Source: Rhynchopus euleeides (lineage: Eukaryota > Euglenozoa > Diplonemea > Diplonemida > Diplonemidae). From it: a stretch of DNA of 64,000 bases. Both the position numbers and the translations under genes were made by a program. Below are positions 1 to 10,251 of this stretch, in pieces (positions within the stretch are counted from its first letter, which is position 1; each line of letters opens with the position of its first letter). Where the stretch lies: the NCBI GenBank assembly GCA_963210315.1, contig OY723309.1, forward strand, positions 1,116,001 through 1,180,000, given 5' to 3'. Under the pieces are notes generated by a model, which saw nothing but the letters and a program-made list of their open reading frames with translations, was not told where the DNA came from and did no database searches.

Positions 1-587
1 GCCTCCGCCTTGCCGTAGTAGCATGCGATGCTCAGTGGGGTCTCGCCCCCGCTCTCCTCCAGGTCTGCCCCGTGGTCGACGAGGGCGCAGATCACCGCAG
101 AGTGCTGCCGCCTGCAGGCCGCCAGGAGGGGCGACCCCAGGTTGACTGTGGTGAAGAAGGAGGTGGTGGGCTGCTCGTTGGGGTTGGCGCCAGCCATCAG
201 CAGCAGCTCCAGGCGATGCACGTCGTCGACGGAGTCGCGCGCGCCGGTGGCGATCGCATAGAGGCGTTCCTGGTAGCCCCCTGGGAGGATTCCTTCGTCA
301 TGCAGCAGGCCCTGTGCGTAGACCCTGTCGCTGACGCGCTGCTGCAGCGTGAGGATGCCGCCCGGGAGGGGTGCGCCCGTGTCGCAGAGTGGCATGTCGC
401 TCGCGAGGGGCGCGCTGTCGCCGCAGTCGGGGATGCAGAGGATGAAGGAGTCCATCGCTGCCCCCGACTGCTCGCAGATGCGGTTCTTCAGGTGGCGGAC
501 GATGGCATCGGAGGGGAGGGTGTACATCTCCTCGTCTCCGGATATGCCCTTCACAGCCACCATCAGGTCATCGCCGCCGGACGCCAT
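1..587 (-). CDS. Ankyrin-repeat protein, N-terminal 195 codons (3' end outside window)
   Basis: Open frame on the minus strand from an ATG at 587 to the window edge without a stop. The first ~85 residues are not ankyrin. They look like a beta-grasp/ubiquitin-like region: alternating hydrophobics, then a helix with AIVRHLKNRI, then an LTLQQRV-type strand. From about residue 110 there are ankyrin signatures, namely RLELLLMAGANPNEQ, then SPLLAACRRQHSAVICALVDHGADLEE, cited here only as GANPN and HGADLEE cores, then GETPLSIACYYGKAE. A C-rich tract ending CCCACAG lies 29 nt upstream of the ATG and is a good trans-splice acceptor. Ankyrin repeats bind proteins, so the partner and role are unknown. 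The ubiquitin-like reading is inference; the ankyrin call is firm. Confidence 0.85.
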   Translation of the reverse strand, partial: MASGGDDLMVAVKGISGDEEMYTLPSDAIVRHLKNRICEQSGAAMDSFILCIPDCGDSAPLASDMPLCDTGAPLPGGILTLQQRVSDRVYAQGLLHDEGILPGGYQERLYAIATGARDSVDDVHRLELLLMAGANPNEQPTTSFFTTVNLGSPLLAACRRQHSAVICALVDHGADLEESGGETPLSIACYYGKAE

Positions 588-1706
588 CCCGCCCTGCCGC
601 CTTGTGTACTGCTGCCTGTGGGGTGGGTGGGGTGGGGGGTGAGGGTGGAGCAATGCCAATGGCTTGATATCAAGACCCTCATAGGGGCGAGGAACAACAG
701 TTCCCGGCGGCGGGTGGTGGGGAAGGAGGGGGGTGGATGGGTGGGTGGGCCACAGGGGTTCTTCGCGCAAAACTCGAACTCTTGACAGAAAGGCGTGTGG
801 GCGGAGGGGGGGGGGGGTGGTAAATACGTCACCTCTCCCTCTCCCCCTCCCCACCCCCCCGCCGGATCGTGAGGGCGTGGAATCGAGAGAACAAACAAAC
901 TGGCGGCTGTTGTTTTTTTTGGTTGGAAATGCAGAAAACAAACCCCCCCACCCCCACCCCCCACCCACCCACCCCGCCCTGATTATTTTTTGCATACCAC
1001 ACAACCCTCCTCCGGACCACACCCTCCCAAATAAGCACTACCGAGACTAACAGTACAAGCAGACGGCACGGGCAGCTGCTCGGCATGGCGTGGAAACGCT
1101 ACACCGAGCCCTCTGTGCCCCCTCCCGCCCCCCCAAATCCCCACCTTCAGCACCCCTCCCTCTCCCCCTGTCTCTCTTCTCACGCTCTGGCCGCAACCCT
1201 CGCAAAAGAAATAAGAGCATTGCTGAGAGGGGTTCTGTTTGGTGCATCATGACAAATCACAGCACACGCACATCAACCGCTCCCACCGTACTCCCGGAAG
1301 GGGGTGGGCAGGGCTGGGGAGCGAGAGAAAGAGAGAGAGAGGATGGAGTGGAGAGAGAGAGGTGTCTGATCCACCACCAGATGGACAGCTCAGCCGCCGC
1401 CCCCCCCCCCCCTCACGCGCACACACACATGTTGTGTACATTCAGCCCCCTCCCTGCACCCGAGGGTAAACAAAACTTCACCGCTCTTCCTTCTGGGGGG
1501 AGGGAGGGGGTTTTGGCTTGAAGGGTCTTGTCGGGTTAGCGGGGGTGGTGTATGTGAGAGGAGGAAAATCACTGCCAAGCCCAAGCCACGGCAATCCCTA
1601 TGCTGACGGTAAATCGGAAGAAACACTGGCCGCCGCTGCAGCGGTGGCGGGCAGGGAGTGGTAAAGGGTAAAGTAACGGCACACACACATCTTGGGAAGG
1701 CACAGG
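588..1706. other. Intergenic, low complexity, no gene seen
   Basis: Long G and C homopolymer runs, a (GA)n stretch near 1325-1360 and (CA)n near 1680. All open frames here are compositionally biased and none resembles a protein family. It contains the 5' outron side of the ankyrin gene and the 3' flank of the WWE gene. Confidence 0.7.
616..640 (-). promoter_or_regulatory. Probable spliced-leader acceptor of the ankyrin gene
   Basis: Read on the minus strand, a run of C/A-rich pyrimidine sequence (CCCACCCACCCC) ends in ACAG, with the ATG 29 nt downstream and no other AG better placed. The same arrangement recurs before most host genes in this window. Confidence 0.5.
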
Positions 1707-3200
1707 CTAGACGACAGGCGACTCGATCTGCGATGCTGGCGACAGCGGGGATCGGGAGGTCATCGACGTGGGGCTGCGTGACTTCACGGTGGACAGCAGA
1801 TACTGCTTCCACTGTGTCTCCTGCTCGTTGTCATACTCGCGTGTGTTGCGGATCCACTCCTTCATGGAGGTGATCTCCGACACATTGTCGAGGCGGTTCT
1901 GCCGCACCCGCGCCTGCCCCTTGCTGAGGGCAACCGTGCCAGCCGAAGTGGGGCCTGTGAACACCGACTGCTCCTTGATGTTGAGGATCGCACGCTTCTT
2001 CTCAGACAGGCTTTCCTGCCTGTTGGCCTCACGCCTGCTGGCATCCTCCTGCTGGCGTGCCTTCAGCTCTTTATACTGCTGCTCGAGGATGCGCTCCTGG
2101 TGCTCCTGCCGCTCCTGCTTGCGTGTCATGATATTCTTGCGCTCCTCCTGGATCTCCGCACGCTGGTTCTCGCGGTGCATCAGCCCCTTGTCCTTCAGCA
2201 TCTTGTGCTTCTTCTGCAGCTTCTGCTTGTCCTGCTGCATGCGGCGGCGCACCTCTGCAGTGCGGACGTTGTCCCCCTGCTGCTCCCGGATGCGGCGCTT
2301 CCGGTCACGCTCCTCTTGCGTGCGGCTCGCCTTGCATTGCACCGCAGTGTCCAACTCGTTGCGCATCTGCAGGGTCAGCCCATCGCAGAGGTTGCGGAAG
2401 CCTTCCAATGCGTCGGTGGTGCCGTCGCCACGGAGGAAGCCACGCTGCACGCTGCACATGATGAGCTTGCGCCTGATGGGGAACTCCTGCCCAGACGCGT
2501 CGCGCATCATGTTGCGGTCGAACTCAAAGCTGGTGGGGCCTTCGGTGTGGCACAGCTGGGTGACCTCCAGCGGCTTCCCCTGGTCTGTGAACGCCTCGTG
2601 CGTCTCCTCCAGCATCGCGCTGTCGGGGGTGGCGAAGTCGCACCACACCCGCCGCGCGTTCTGCCACTGCCACACGGGCTGCAGCGTGTTCTTCTGGCGC
2701 TGCGACACCTCGCGCACCCGATCCTGCTTGTGGCTCTGCTCCTCACGCCGCAGCCTGTCGTGCTGCTCCTTCGCCTCCTTCTTGAGGTTTGCGTTCTTCA
2801 TCCGCACCTTCTCCATCGCCTCCTCCGTCATGGTGCGCATCCTGTCAGCCTCATTGCGCTGGTGGGTGTAGCGATCCTTCGGCACGACAATCTCATGCTG
2901 CTTCTCGCGCTCTGCTTTGTACCGCGAGATGTCCGCAGTGCGGGACTGGAGCCAGCGCTTCTGAGCATCACGGTCGCACTTCTTCAGCAGGGTATTGCAG
3001 TCAGGCCCCAGCCCCACTGTGCCCTTCCCGAGATAGCTGCCTGCACGGGGGCGGCGTTCGCCAGGCGCCTTGGGGGTGAGCGATGTCAGTGCCGCCCCCT
3101 GCCCGGGGCTGTGGAGGGCCTGCAGGGTGCGCGCGGTGGACATCCCGCCGTTGGCGCCATCCACCCTGCCCAGTGGCAGATTCGGCAGCGCCTGCGTCAT
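1707..3200 (-). CDS. Coiled-coil protein with central WWE domain (497 aa)
   Basis: The frame is open to 3428, but the segment above ~3330 translates a C-rich pyrimidine tract ending CTCCAG (a probable trans-splice acceptor). The first ATG after it is at 3200. Residues ~75-170 and ~275-430 are strongly charged heptad-like helices (many RRRMQQ, KQKLQKK, EERKNI patterns). Between them, residues ~175-246 match a WWE fold: VWQWQ near the start, a second conserved Trp (RVWCDF), the acidic LEETHEAF helix, FEFDRNMM and a closing basic RRK. WWE domains bind poly- or iso-ADP-ribose or act as interaction modules in ubiquitin ligases. Here there is no RING, HECT or PARP domain, so this may be an adaptor or cytoskeletal protein. 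The C-terminus is Ser/Pro-rich. The WWE call is by pattern only. Confidence 0.75.
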   Translation of the reverse strand: MTQALPNLPLGRVDGANGGMSTARTLQALHSPGQGAALTSLTPKAPGERRPRAGSYLGKGTVGLGPDCNTLLKKCDRDAQKRWLQSRTADISRYKAEREKQHEIVVPKDRYTHQRNEADRMRTMTEEAMEKVRMKNANLKKEAKEQHDRLRREEQSHKQDRVREVSQRQKNTLQPVWQWQNARRVWCDFATPDSAMLEETHEAFTDQGKPLEVTQLCHTEGPTSFEFDRNMMRDASGQEFPIRRKLIMCSVQRGFLRGDGTTDALEGFRNLCDGLTLQMRNELDTAVQCKASRTQEERDRKRRIREQQGDNVRTAEVRRRMQQDKQKLQKKHKMLKDKGLMHRENQRAEIQEERKNIMTRKQERQEHQERILEQQYKELKARQQEDASRREANRQESLSEKKRAILNIKEQSVFTGPTSAGTVALSKGQARVRQNRLDNVSEITSMKEWIRNTREYDNEQETQWKQYLLSTVKSRSPTSMTSRSPLSPASQIESPVV

Positions 3201-3748
3201 CGCCCCACCAGCAGAGGCACGGCAGCCCCGCACCGGGGTGGGGCCCGAAGCGGCAGTGCCGTAGGCCTGCTGGCAGTGCAGGTGGGTTGAGCTCGAGGCT
3301 GCCGTGCAGCAACCCTGGAGGGGTGGTGAGGGTGGGGGTGGGTGGGTGGGTGGTGTGCACGTGCAATGTACTCCGCTGGACAGAAGTATCAAAAAACTGC
3401 AACTGGGCAAGGCGCAACCCTCCGACAAGCGGTGCTTTGAGAAAAAGGGAGGGGGGGAGGAGGAGGGGAGGGGGTTTTGGCAGATCAGAGACTGTGTCGC
3501 CCATCGTCAATTCGCACGTGTCCCTGAAAGGTGTACTGCTCGACTGGGAATCTGCAAAGCTGACTTCAATACCCTGCTGCCATTTTGTGTGTCGTTCAGC
3601 AAAGCCATGCCGGGTATGTCGGTTCCGCATATCCCAAAAAGCGAGATTGTAAATCCAAGAAGAAGAACAAGAACAAGGGCAATCGAGACACCCTCCGTTC
3701 AGTTGAGACGGCTCCTATGGTATCCTCCACCACCACCACCCCCTGGCC
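3201..3748. other. Intergenic between the WWE gene and the Lys/Ala/Pro-rich gene
   Basis: Contains the pyrimidine-tract acceptor of the WWE gene (near 3315-3360 read on the minus strand) and purine-rich runs around 3440-3480. No further gene or repeat is recognised. Confidence 0.6.
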
Positions 3749-6700
3749 TCAACCCGACGGCAGCGACGCAACCACCTCCCACACTGCATCACGCGCGTCT
3801 GTCAGGCCTGCAGCTGACAGAGCCTCGTCGAGGGAGGAGGCAAGTGTGAAGGGGGCGTCGCTGTCGTCGACTTGGCCACCACCACCGCCACCACCAACCG
3901 CGCCCACCACCGCCTTGAGAATCCCATCCGCCACCTGTGGCGGGACTGCTGCGGCACCACCCACACCCAGCATGAGCTTCGCGACCTGCCCCTGCGTGCT
4001 CTCCCCCAGCCCCGCGCGGCTCGCCTCACACAGGCCACGCATGCGGGAGCCCGCAGGCACCGCACCGCAGATCAGCGCCAACCCGAGATGTGCCAGGCAG
4101 TCCACACCGCCACTTCGGCAGGCGGCGCTCCCCTCGGCCCACGCCTCCAGCACAGCGGCATGCAGGTCTGCCTCCGGAGCAGCAGTGCCGGGAGCGTCGG
4201 CGGGAAGCAGCGCTTGGGGCGCCCCGAAGAGGCCGGCACCCCCTGCACCCTCCATCTCGGCGAGCTGCGAGGAGTGCAGCTGCGAGAGTGCCTCGAGGTC
4301 GGGTGCAAAGGCGAACGCCTTCGCCGCCGCCGCAGACGACGGCGGCGAGCGGGCCGGGGACAGCCCCCGGGGAGAGTCCGGCGTGCCCCCACCGGACACC
4401 GCCACCGCACCCTCCACCGCCATGGCAGCGGGGGGGTCAGGGTTCGCCACCGGGTTGGCCAGCCGCTCCCCCAGGGTACGCTGCCGCGGCACCGCTGCGC
4501 CGCTGCCACCCCCGCCCCGCCGGGCACGCTTCCTCTCGGGGGTCCCTTGGGCTTCGCACACCCCGCCACCACCACCCCCTTCTTCTGCCTGCCCGGCCTT
4601 CCGCTTCCCCCCCTTCGCCTTCGCCTTCGCCTTCGCCTTTGGGGCAGGTTGCGTTGCAGCTTGCGTCACACCCTGGCTGGGCTTCGCCAGCACCCCATTC
4701 ATCTCTGTGGCTGAATCCACTGCATCCGGGGCCTCGGGGTCTGTCGGGTGTGCAGGCAGCTCCAGCCTGAATACGAGGCTGGGGGTGGTGGCCTCCGCCT
4801 GGGAGACCCAGCCAGAGGACAGCAGGGGGGCCTCCCCCGGCACGCCCTGCACGCTGTCGCTGGGGGCCTGCAGGGAGTCTACCCCGGCAGACACGCAGAG
4901 CGCAGCGCTGAGCAGGCGCACCATGCCACACCCAGCGTGTGCTGCAGAGGGTGCGATGCAGGCCACCTCCCACGGCGGGGTGGTGCCGGCTGCCCCCCCC
5001 GCAGGGGGGGTGGAGCTGGAGGGGGCGGCTGAGGCGATTCCGGCAACCTCGCCCCCGGTGGTGACGACGGCGATGGAGACGCCGTTGCTGCTGCCGCTGC
5101 CACCACCCGCCAACGCGGCGACCTGCTGCGGGTCGGCGGAGCCCGATGCGACGACGCGGAGGGTGTCGCCGTCAGGGAGGTGCTCCACGAGGGCTTCCAT
5201 CGCGTCCATCTGTGGGGTCCACACGTGGAGGGTGCCGTTGCGGCGCTTGGGGAGGGTGAGGCCATCCGAGGTGGCGGCGGCAGGGAAGGTGTCGAGGGTG
5301 TGTGCGGCGGAGGCGGCGGGGATGAGCCACGAGGTGCCCGGGGCCAGGGAGGCGGCGAGGCGCGGCGTGCCGAAGCGGGTGGCGGCCTCCCGGCAGAGGT
5401 GTGCCAGCAGGGCCTCGGACAGGATGCCTCGGATCTCGGTGGGGCGGAGGGAGGCACCGAAGCGGGGGGCGCGGTACCTCGGGAGGCAGGGGCGCTGCCC
5501 CCAGTGCAGCACCTCGCACCACCCCCCGGGGTGGGGGGTGTCGGTGGTGGTGGTGGTGGTGGTGGTGGGGTCGCGCCACCTGACGAGGCAGTGGACAGGG
5601 TGGGCCATCCCGACACCCGGCGAGGCTGCCGAGTACATCTCACCTGTCCCCCCACGCCACGCTGCAACCATCGCAGCCGGGAGCTCCAAAAGGAGCGGGC
5701 TGTCAGCGGTGTACCTCACCAGCTCCACAGCCGTGTCGCGCCTGCAGCTCTCCCGGGGGCAAGGGGGTGAGGCGGTGGTGGTGGTGGTGGTGGCGGTTGC
5801 GGCACCCACCCCCTTCCCCTTCTTGGGCTGCTGGGGCTTGGGGTCCGGCTTCTTCGCCTTCGCCTTGGCCTTTGCCGGGGGTTTGGCGGCAGCAGCAGCC
5901 TTTTCAGGTTGCCTCTTCGCAGCAGGCGGGGCCTTCTTCGCTGCAGGCTTCTTCTGCTGGGGGGCCGCACGGCTGGCAGCTGCTGCGCCTCCACCCCTGG
6001 GGGGCACGTTCTGCTGCGGCTTCTGCTTCTGCTGCGCCACCCCCGCCTTGACGGCAGCGCGCAGCTCCGCCACCTCCTGCGTGAGGGCACGCAGCAGCGA
6101 CAGCGCCTCCCCCTGCAGCACCTCCATGCGCTGCACCGCCGCCACCCCTTCCCCAGGCACACCCGCCACCGCCGCAAGAGACGCGGCGGCGGGTTCAGCC
6201 GCCATCACACAGGGCACGCCCCCACCCACCTCCACTGCCAGGAGAGGCAGGTCTTCCGCACCCTCGGTGGAGCAGGGCAACGCACTGCAGTCGCTGTGGT
6301 CGAGGCGGTGTGGGAGGCTCAGCGAGGACACCTGGGAGTGCTGCGGAGATGTGGCGGCACGCACCGCGGGTGCCGCAGGGGGTGGGCTGCTGGCGCGCAG
6401 CGGGGGGGACGCAGGCGGCGTGGGTGTCGAGGTGCCGGCACCGCCGCAGGCATCCGGAGCACACACAACGGGCGCAGCCACAGCCTCGGCTTGAGATGAG
6501 TCATGCAGCGGTGAGAACGGCAGTGCCGCCACCTCGACAGAGGTGTGCTGGGGGGGGCCAGGCGATGCAGTTGTCTTCCCCTCGCAGCATGTGTCCTGCG
6601 TGCTGCTTGCCGCACGCCCCTCCTGCGTGCCTTCAGCGCTGTGATGGCTCTCCAGTTGCGTCAGCAGTGGCGGTGCGGGCTCAGCCTGGGGCGGGCACAG

Positions 6701-6850
6701 CTCGCCGTGGGCCAGAGGGGGGACAGCCTCGCCTGGTTCCCCCGCTGCCGCAGGCGGCTGGCTGCTGGCGGTGCAAGCAGGGGGGTCATCTGCAGGGGGG
6801 GAGGCCCGTGTGCCTCCCTTCTTCCCCACCTGGTGCAGTGCGCGGGGCAT
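3749..6850 (-). CDS. Large low-complexity Lys/Ala/Pro-rich protein, function unknown (1,033 aa)
   Basis: One uninterrupted frame starts at the ATG at 6850, nine nucleotides after a GGGCAG acceptor-like site. The N-terminal ~230 residues are Pro/Ala/Ser-rich. A short amphipathic helix (MEVLQGEALSLLRALTQEV) follows, then a histone-H1-like basic stretch of PAAKKAPPAAK and AKAKAKAKK repeats with a poly-Thr run. A better ordered region (~370-560) contains LVRWRDP, WCEVLHWGQRP and a globular-looking segment ending TLHVWTPQMDAMEALVEHLPDG. A second AKAKAKAK stretch precedes a nuclear-localisation-like ERKRARRGGG. The C-terminus (~850-1033) is helical and may be globular. The basic tracts suggest a nucleic-acid-associated protein, but no known domain is recognised. 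Trinucleotide and hexanucleotide slippage explains the Thr and Lys-Ala runs. Confidence 0.65.
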   Translation of the reverse strand: MPRALHQVGKKGGTRASPPADDPPACTASSQPPAAAGEPGEAVPPLAHGELCPPQAEPAPPLLTQLESHHSAEGTQEGRAASSTQDTCCEGKTTASPGPPQHTSVEVAALPFSPLHDSSQAEAVAAPVVCAPDACGGAGTSTPTPPASPPLRASSPPPAAPAVRAATSPQHSQVSSLSLPHRLDHSDCSALPCSTEGAEDLPLLAVEVGGGVPCVMAAEPAAASLAAVAGVPGEGVAAVQRMEVLQGEALSLLRALTQEVAELRAAVKAGVAQQKQKPQQNVPPRGGGAAAASRAAPQQKKPAAKKAPPAAKRQPEKAAAAAKPPAKAKAKAKKPDPKPQQPKKGKGVGAATATTTTTTASPPCPRESCRRDTAVELVRYTADSPLLLELPAAMVAAWRGGTGEMYSAASPGVGMAHPVHCLVRWRDPTTTTTTTTDTPHPGGWCEVLHWGQRPCLPRYRAPRFGASLRPTEIRGILSEALLAHLCREAATRFGTPRLAASLAPGTSWLIPAASAAHTLDTFPAAATSDGLTLPKRRNGTLHVWTPQMDAMEALVEHLPDGDTLRVVASGSADPQQVAALAGGGSGSSNGVSIAVVTTGGEVAGIASAAPSSSTPPAGGAAGTTPPWEVACIAPSAAHAGCGMVRLLSAALCVSAGVDSLQAPSDSVQGVPGEAPLLSSGWVSQAEATTPSLVFRLELPAHPTDPEAPDAVDSATEMNGVLAKPSQGVTQAATQPAPKAKAKAKAKGGKRKAGQAEEGGGGGGVCEAQGTPERKRARRGGGGSGAAVPRQRTLGERLANPVANPDPPAAMAVEGAVAVSGGGTPDSPRGLSPARSPPSSAAAAKAFAFAPDLEALSQLHSSQLAEMEGAGGAGLFGAPQALLPADAPGTAAPEADLHAAVLEAWAEGSAACRSGGVDCLAHLGLALICGAVPAGSRMRGLCEASRAGLGESTQGQVAKLMLGVGGAAAVPPQVADGILKAVVGAVGGGGGGGQVDDSDAPFTLASSLDEALSAAGLTDARDAVWEVVASLPSG

Positions 6851-7364
6851 CTTCTATCTGCCCGTGTGTCGGGTTGTCGGAGACGTGGAGACGGGGGTGT
6901 GTATGGCAAGTATACAGCCTGGGTGTGGGGTGGGTGGTTGGGATTAGGCGTGAGTGGGTGACAGAGACAGGGCTAGCAGCAGTGGGGGAGAGGGGTGTTT
7001 GGGGGGGTGGGCGCAGCTCCTCCTGGTGACGCAAAAATTCCCTTTTAGCAAGCAGGGCCTCAGATATGGGGCGTGCCTTCTGCACTGTTGGAGTGTGCGG
7101 CGCGGAAGCGCCGCACACATACACACACTGATCCGTGCAGGGCTAGCCCACTTCAAACCACAGACACCGCACACAGGCACACGTGAAGCTTTTTGGAAGA
7201 GAGTCGCGCACACAGAGCACCTGCTCCTGGTGTTGTCTTTCCACTATCCACACCCATCCGTGGCGGGGTAAAGAGTAGAATGTAGAATTGGTGGTGGGGG
7301 GTGGGGGGATGGGGAGAGAGGGCCACTGAGGTCCTCCCGCCACACTCAGCACACTGCCAGTCAG
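6851..7364. other. Intergenic, no gene seen
   Basis: Carries the acceptor-like site of the downstream gene near 6858 and G-rich tracts at 6990-7010 and 7290-7310. No repeat or RNA gene is recognised. Confidence 0.6.
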
Positions 7365-9182
7365 CTAAAAGCCTTCGTTGGACTTGGTGACAGCCTCCCG
7401 GAGCTTCTGCCTGTGAACCTCGACGGCCTCGCGGGCCCTGTGCAGGGTGCGAGCCTGCAGGCTGTTGACAGTCCCCTCGTCGGGGTGGAGGTGCTGCCGC
7501 TTCGCGAGGGCACGCCCCGGCATGCGTGTGCTGTTGGGGGCGGTCTTCAGCTGCTGGTCGTATTTGCTTTGTATGTTCCGCCCCCTGTCGCGCATTGCCG
7601 GGGCGTGGTTCGGCGTCCGGCTGAAGGTCATCACCAGATTGGAGTTTGGCGAGAGGTCATAATCCAAAGCACGCTTCGACCTTTCACGCTGCGTCGCGAC
7701 GTACAGAGCCCTCGCCCTGTAGGTCTGGACATCCTGCAGGGTGGACGGCTCGCCCACAAGGGCACGCCCCTCGCGGAAGCATGTCACGACACATATCTCG
7801 AAGATGGCCAGACCCGCAACCACTGCGGCACGCGAGCTGTTGACGACAGTTTCAACCAGCGTCGCAATGACAGGGCTGTCATCCAGCTCCATCGACGACT
7901 TCGACACCAGGTTGCACACCAGCTGGGCTATGGTGCGCGGCTGCCCGTCAAGCATGCCGCCACCGTGCTTCGTCCCGATGGTGACCTTCGCGTTGTTGCG
8001 CGTCTGCTGCATCGACACCTCGCGCGACAGCTGCGTGAAACGCTGCACCAGATACTTCTCCCTATCGGTCACAGTGGAAGACTCGGCGAAAGAGCTGCTG
8101 CACCGCATTGCCTCTGCATACCGCGGGATGATGTGCGTCTTGAAGAAGTCAAACTTCTCCGCTACTGACGCATGCCGGAAGGAGCGGAACATTTCGATCT
8201 CCTCAGCAGCCGTGGCGGGGCGTGCACGCGACTTGCTACAGCAGGTTGCGGGGAACAGCACGTCCTTCTGGCAGGCCCGAATCGCCTGCCGCACGCTCTG
8301 CTTCCGGGGCCTCAGACCAACCACTGGGCCCTGCTGTGGCTTCTTATGCATCACGACGCAGTGGTTGCAGAACAGAAAGCACACATCCCCCGCCTTGGAA
8401 AGCGGCTGGAAGAAGAATGTAGCCTCCTGCACCTTCACCTTCTCGCTGTGCGCCTCCAGATCCCGCACCAGCCGGTTGCAGATGCTGATGACGGTCTCGC
8501 TCAGCGCAGGGGCTGCGTTATGCTGCTCGACATGGTGGAGCAGGTTCTTGAAAGCCATGTGCCTGGCGTAGATCCCTCCCTCCCTCCGGTCGTGAGGGAC
8601 ATGCAGGTTCCGCCGGTGCACAGCAGTGGAGACATGGGGTGTCCAGTGAACCTTCACCGACTCGACGCGTTTGGAGCGTGGGGGGATGAACTTCATCAGC
8701 ACGCCCTTCTCCGTGCGCCGCGCCCGCTCCTGCAGGAAAAGCTTGAGGAGCGAGCGGGTGAAGAACGCCACCTTAAAAGCCTCATCCGCAAAGTCCGACT
8801 GGGCGATGGTTGTCATGATGGAGATCGCGGCCTTCGAGACAGAGGCGTCGTCATCGCACCAACCCTCTTTGCTCTTCAACGCGGTGCCCTGCACGTCACG
8901 GGTGTAGCACACAAAGATCGCAACAACCTCATTCGGGTCCTCCTCGTTGGTCCCCTCAACAAAAGCACGGTATATCTGCGACGTATCGCTGATATCCTTC
9001 CCTGTCTTCCGATATAGCCGCACGCCTTCATAGTACAGCCACTGCTTGGGGAAGTGCTGGTCGTACAGCACGGTGTGCTGCGGTAGGCGGATCAGGTCGT
9101 ACTCGCTCGGCTGCCCCAGCTCCTCCTCACGCACCCGTTTGTAGCAGAAGTGCAGGAAGAAGGCCAGGGGGTCCTCCTCCAT
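7365..9182 (-). CDS. Conserved-looking protein of unknown function (605 aa)
   Basis: A single exon starts at the ATG at 9182. A CCCTGCAG acceptor-like site lies 17 nt upstream. Unlike its neighbours, the product has normal, globular composition. The N-terminal half has aromatic-rich segments (LAFFLHFCYKRV, WLYYEGVRLYRK) and alternating helices (residues ~100-260). A middle part has VCFLFCNHCVVMHKK with paired Cys/His. The C-terminal ~130 residues are basic and helical (REAVEVHRQKLREAVTK). Two hydrophobic stretches (VVAGLAIFEICVVTCF and the Cys-rich one) are too polar-flanked to be clear membrane helices. No family is recognised. Codon usage is strongly GC3-biased like the other host genes, so I regard it as a real gene. 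Confidence 0.75.
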   Translation of the reverse strand: MEEDPLAFFLHFCYKRVREEELGQPSEYDLIRLPQHTVLYDQHFPKQWLYYEGVRLYRKTGKDISDTSQIYRAFVEGTNEEDPNEVVAIFVCYTRDVQGTALKSKEGWCDDDASVSKAAISIMTTIAQSDFADEAFKVAFFTRSLLKLFLQERARRTEKGVLMKFIPPRSKRVESVKVHWTPHVSTAVHRRNLHVPHDRREGGIYARHMAFKNLLHHVEQHNAAPALSETVISICNRLVRDLEAHSEKVKVQEATFFFQPLSKAGDVCFLFCNHCVVMHKKPQQGPVVGLRPRKQSVRQAIRACQKDVLFPATCCSKSRARPATAAEEIEMFRSFRHASVAEKFDFFKTHIIPRYAEAMRCSSSFAESSTVTDREKYLVQRFTQLSREVSMQQTRNNAKVTIGTKHGGGMLDGQPRTIAQLVCNLVSKSSMELDDSPVIATLVETVVNSSRAAVVAGLAIFEICVVTCFREGRALVGEPSTLQDVQTYRARALYVATQRERSKRALDYDLSPNSNLVMTFSRTPNHAPAMRDRGRNIQSKYDQQLKTAPNSTRMPGRALAKRQHLHPDEGTVNSLQARTLHRAREAVEVHRQKLREAVTKSNEGF

Positions 9183-9421
9183 GGTCCCTCACAGCCCTGC
9201 AGGGTCATCGAGTCGGGGCAGGGCGCAGCATGGCAGGTGATGTGTAGGAGGGTGTTGTGCGCGGATTCGTTGCCTGTGGCCGGGGGTACCGAAGTGGAAG
9301 AAGAGAAACCTAGGAGTCACTCAACATGCAGCATGAATGTTGTCTGGCCTGTGTTGTGTCGGTATGTTGTGGCGTGGGCAACAGCAGGCGATGTTGGCGT
9401 GGGTAAACACCCCTTCTCACG

Positions 9422-9530
9422 GGGGGCCCTCGCTACGAGTCACTGTGAGTCACGAGTCGTCAGTTTTCAGCCAAACATGGCTGACTTCTCACTTTTTCTC
9501 ACTCAGTCACACTTGGTAGCGAGGGCCCCC
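9422..9530. mobile_element. MITE family A, copy 1
   Basis: A 109-bp unit has terminal inverted repeats GGGGGCCCTCGCTAC / GTAGCGAGGGCCCCC. Its interior holds GAGTCACTGTGAGTC and CATGGCTGACTTCTC. If the repeat is taken as four Gs, the flanks are CACGG on both sides, a 5-bp target duplication. It is nearly identical to the copy at 10143. Confidence 0.8.
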
Positions 9531-10142
9531 ACGGGTCGGCATTCAGGTATACAAGAGTGGTATGCTCAATCAGCATATTTCGCAAAGCAGAGGTCTGCAT
9601 CACCTCTGTTGCCTGTTGGCAATGACAATGTATTGTAACTCCACCATTGCATAAGTTCGCGGCTGAGTTGTGCGTTGAGTGCCGCTGCAGCGTTGAGGGC
9701 CGCTTGAGAGGTTTGGTAACGCATTATCAGTGTCTCAGCAACAACAGAGCAGGTGGAGGTGTGAGGAGGGGTGTTGCGGGGAGGAGACGTGGGGCCAATT
9801 CTACATGTGTCGCGCTCTCAGAGCTTCGGCGGTGCATACATCGGTCCCTGGCTGTTAGGAGGGGAGGGGAGGGAGGAGGCAACACAGATACTGGGCTAGG
9901 CAACGAAAGGAGTGCTGCTGCAGGCTGCAGCAGGGTTAGATTAGGTTCGTCCTCAGCCCCAACCCCACACCACCAACCCACCCAACCCAGCTTGCTGACG
10001 TTTGAGACGATCAGACCAGGGCATGTTTGCCTCAAAGAAGGCAACACATACAGCACTCTGTGATCTTCTCTCGACTGTGCCGACCGGTTTGCATTTGTCA
10101 CATGCAAAACTGGCAACAATCTCCAAAAAAAATCTCAACCGA

Positions 10143-10251
10143 GGGGGCCCTCGCTACGAGTCACTGTGAGTCACGAGTCGTCAGTTTTCAGCCAAACATG
10201 GCTGACTTCTCACTTTTTCTCACTCAGTCACACTTGGTAGCGAGGGCCCCC
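10143..10251. mobile_element. MITE family A, copy 2
   Basis: Essentially identical to the 9422 copy across the whole unit. Flanks are CCGAG on the left and CCGAT on the right, consistent with a 4-5 bp target duplication. Non-autonomous, no open frame. Confidence 0.8.

Noticed and set aside
3585-6494. 969-codon open frame on the plus strand
   Set aside because: It is antisense to the 1,033-aa minus-strand frame. Its Pro/Ala/Ser-rich composition is the mirror of GC-biased codons, and it lacks any domain or upstream acceptor.
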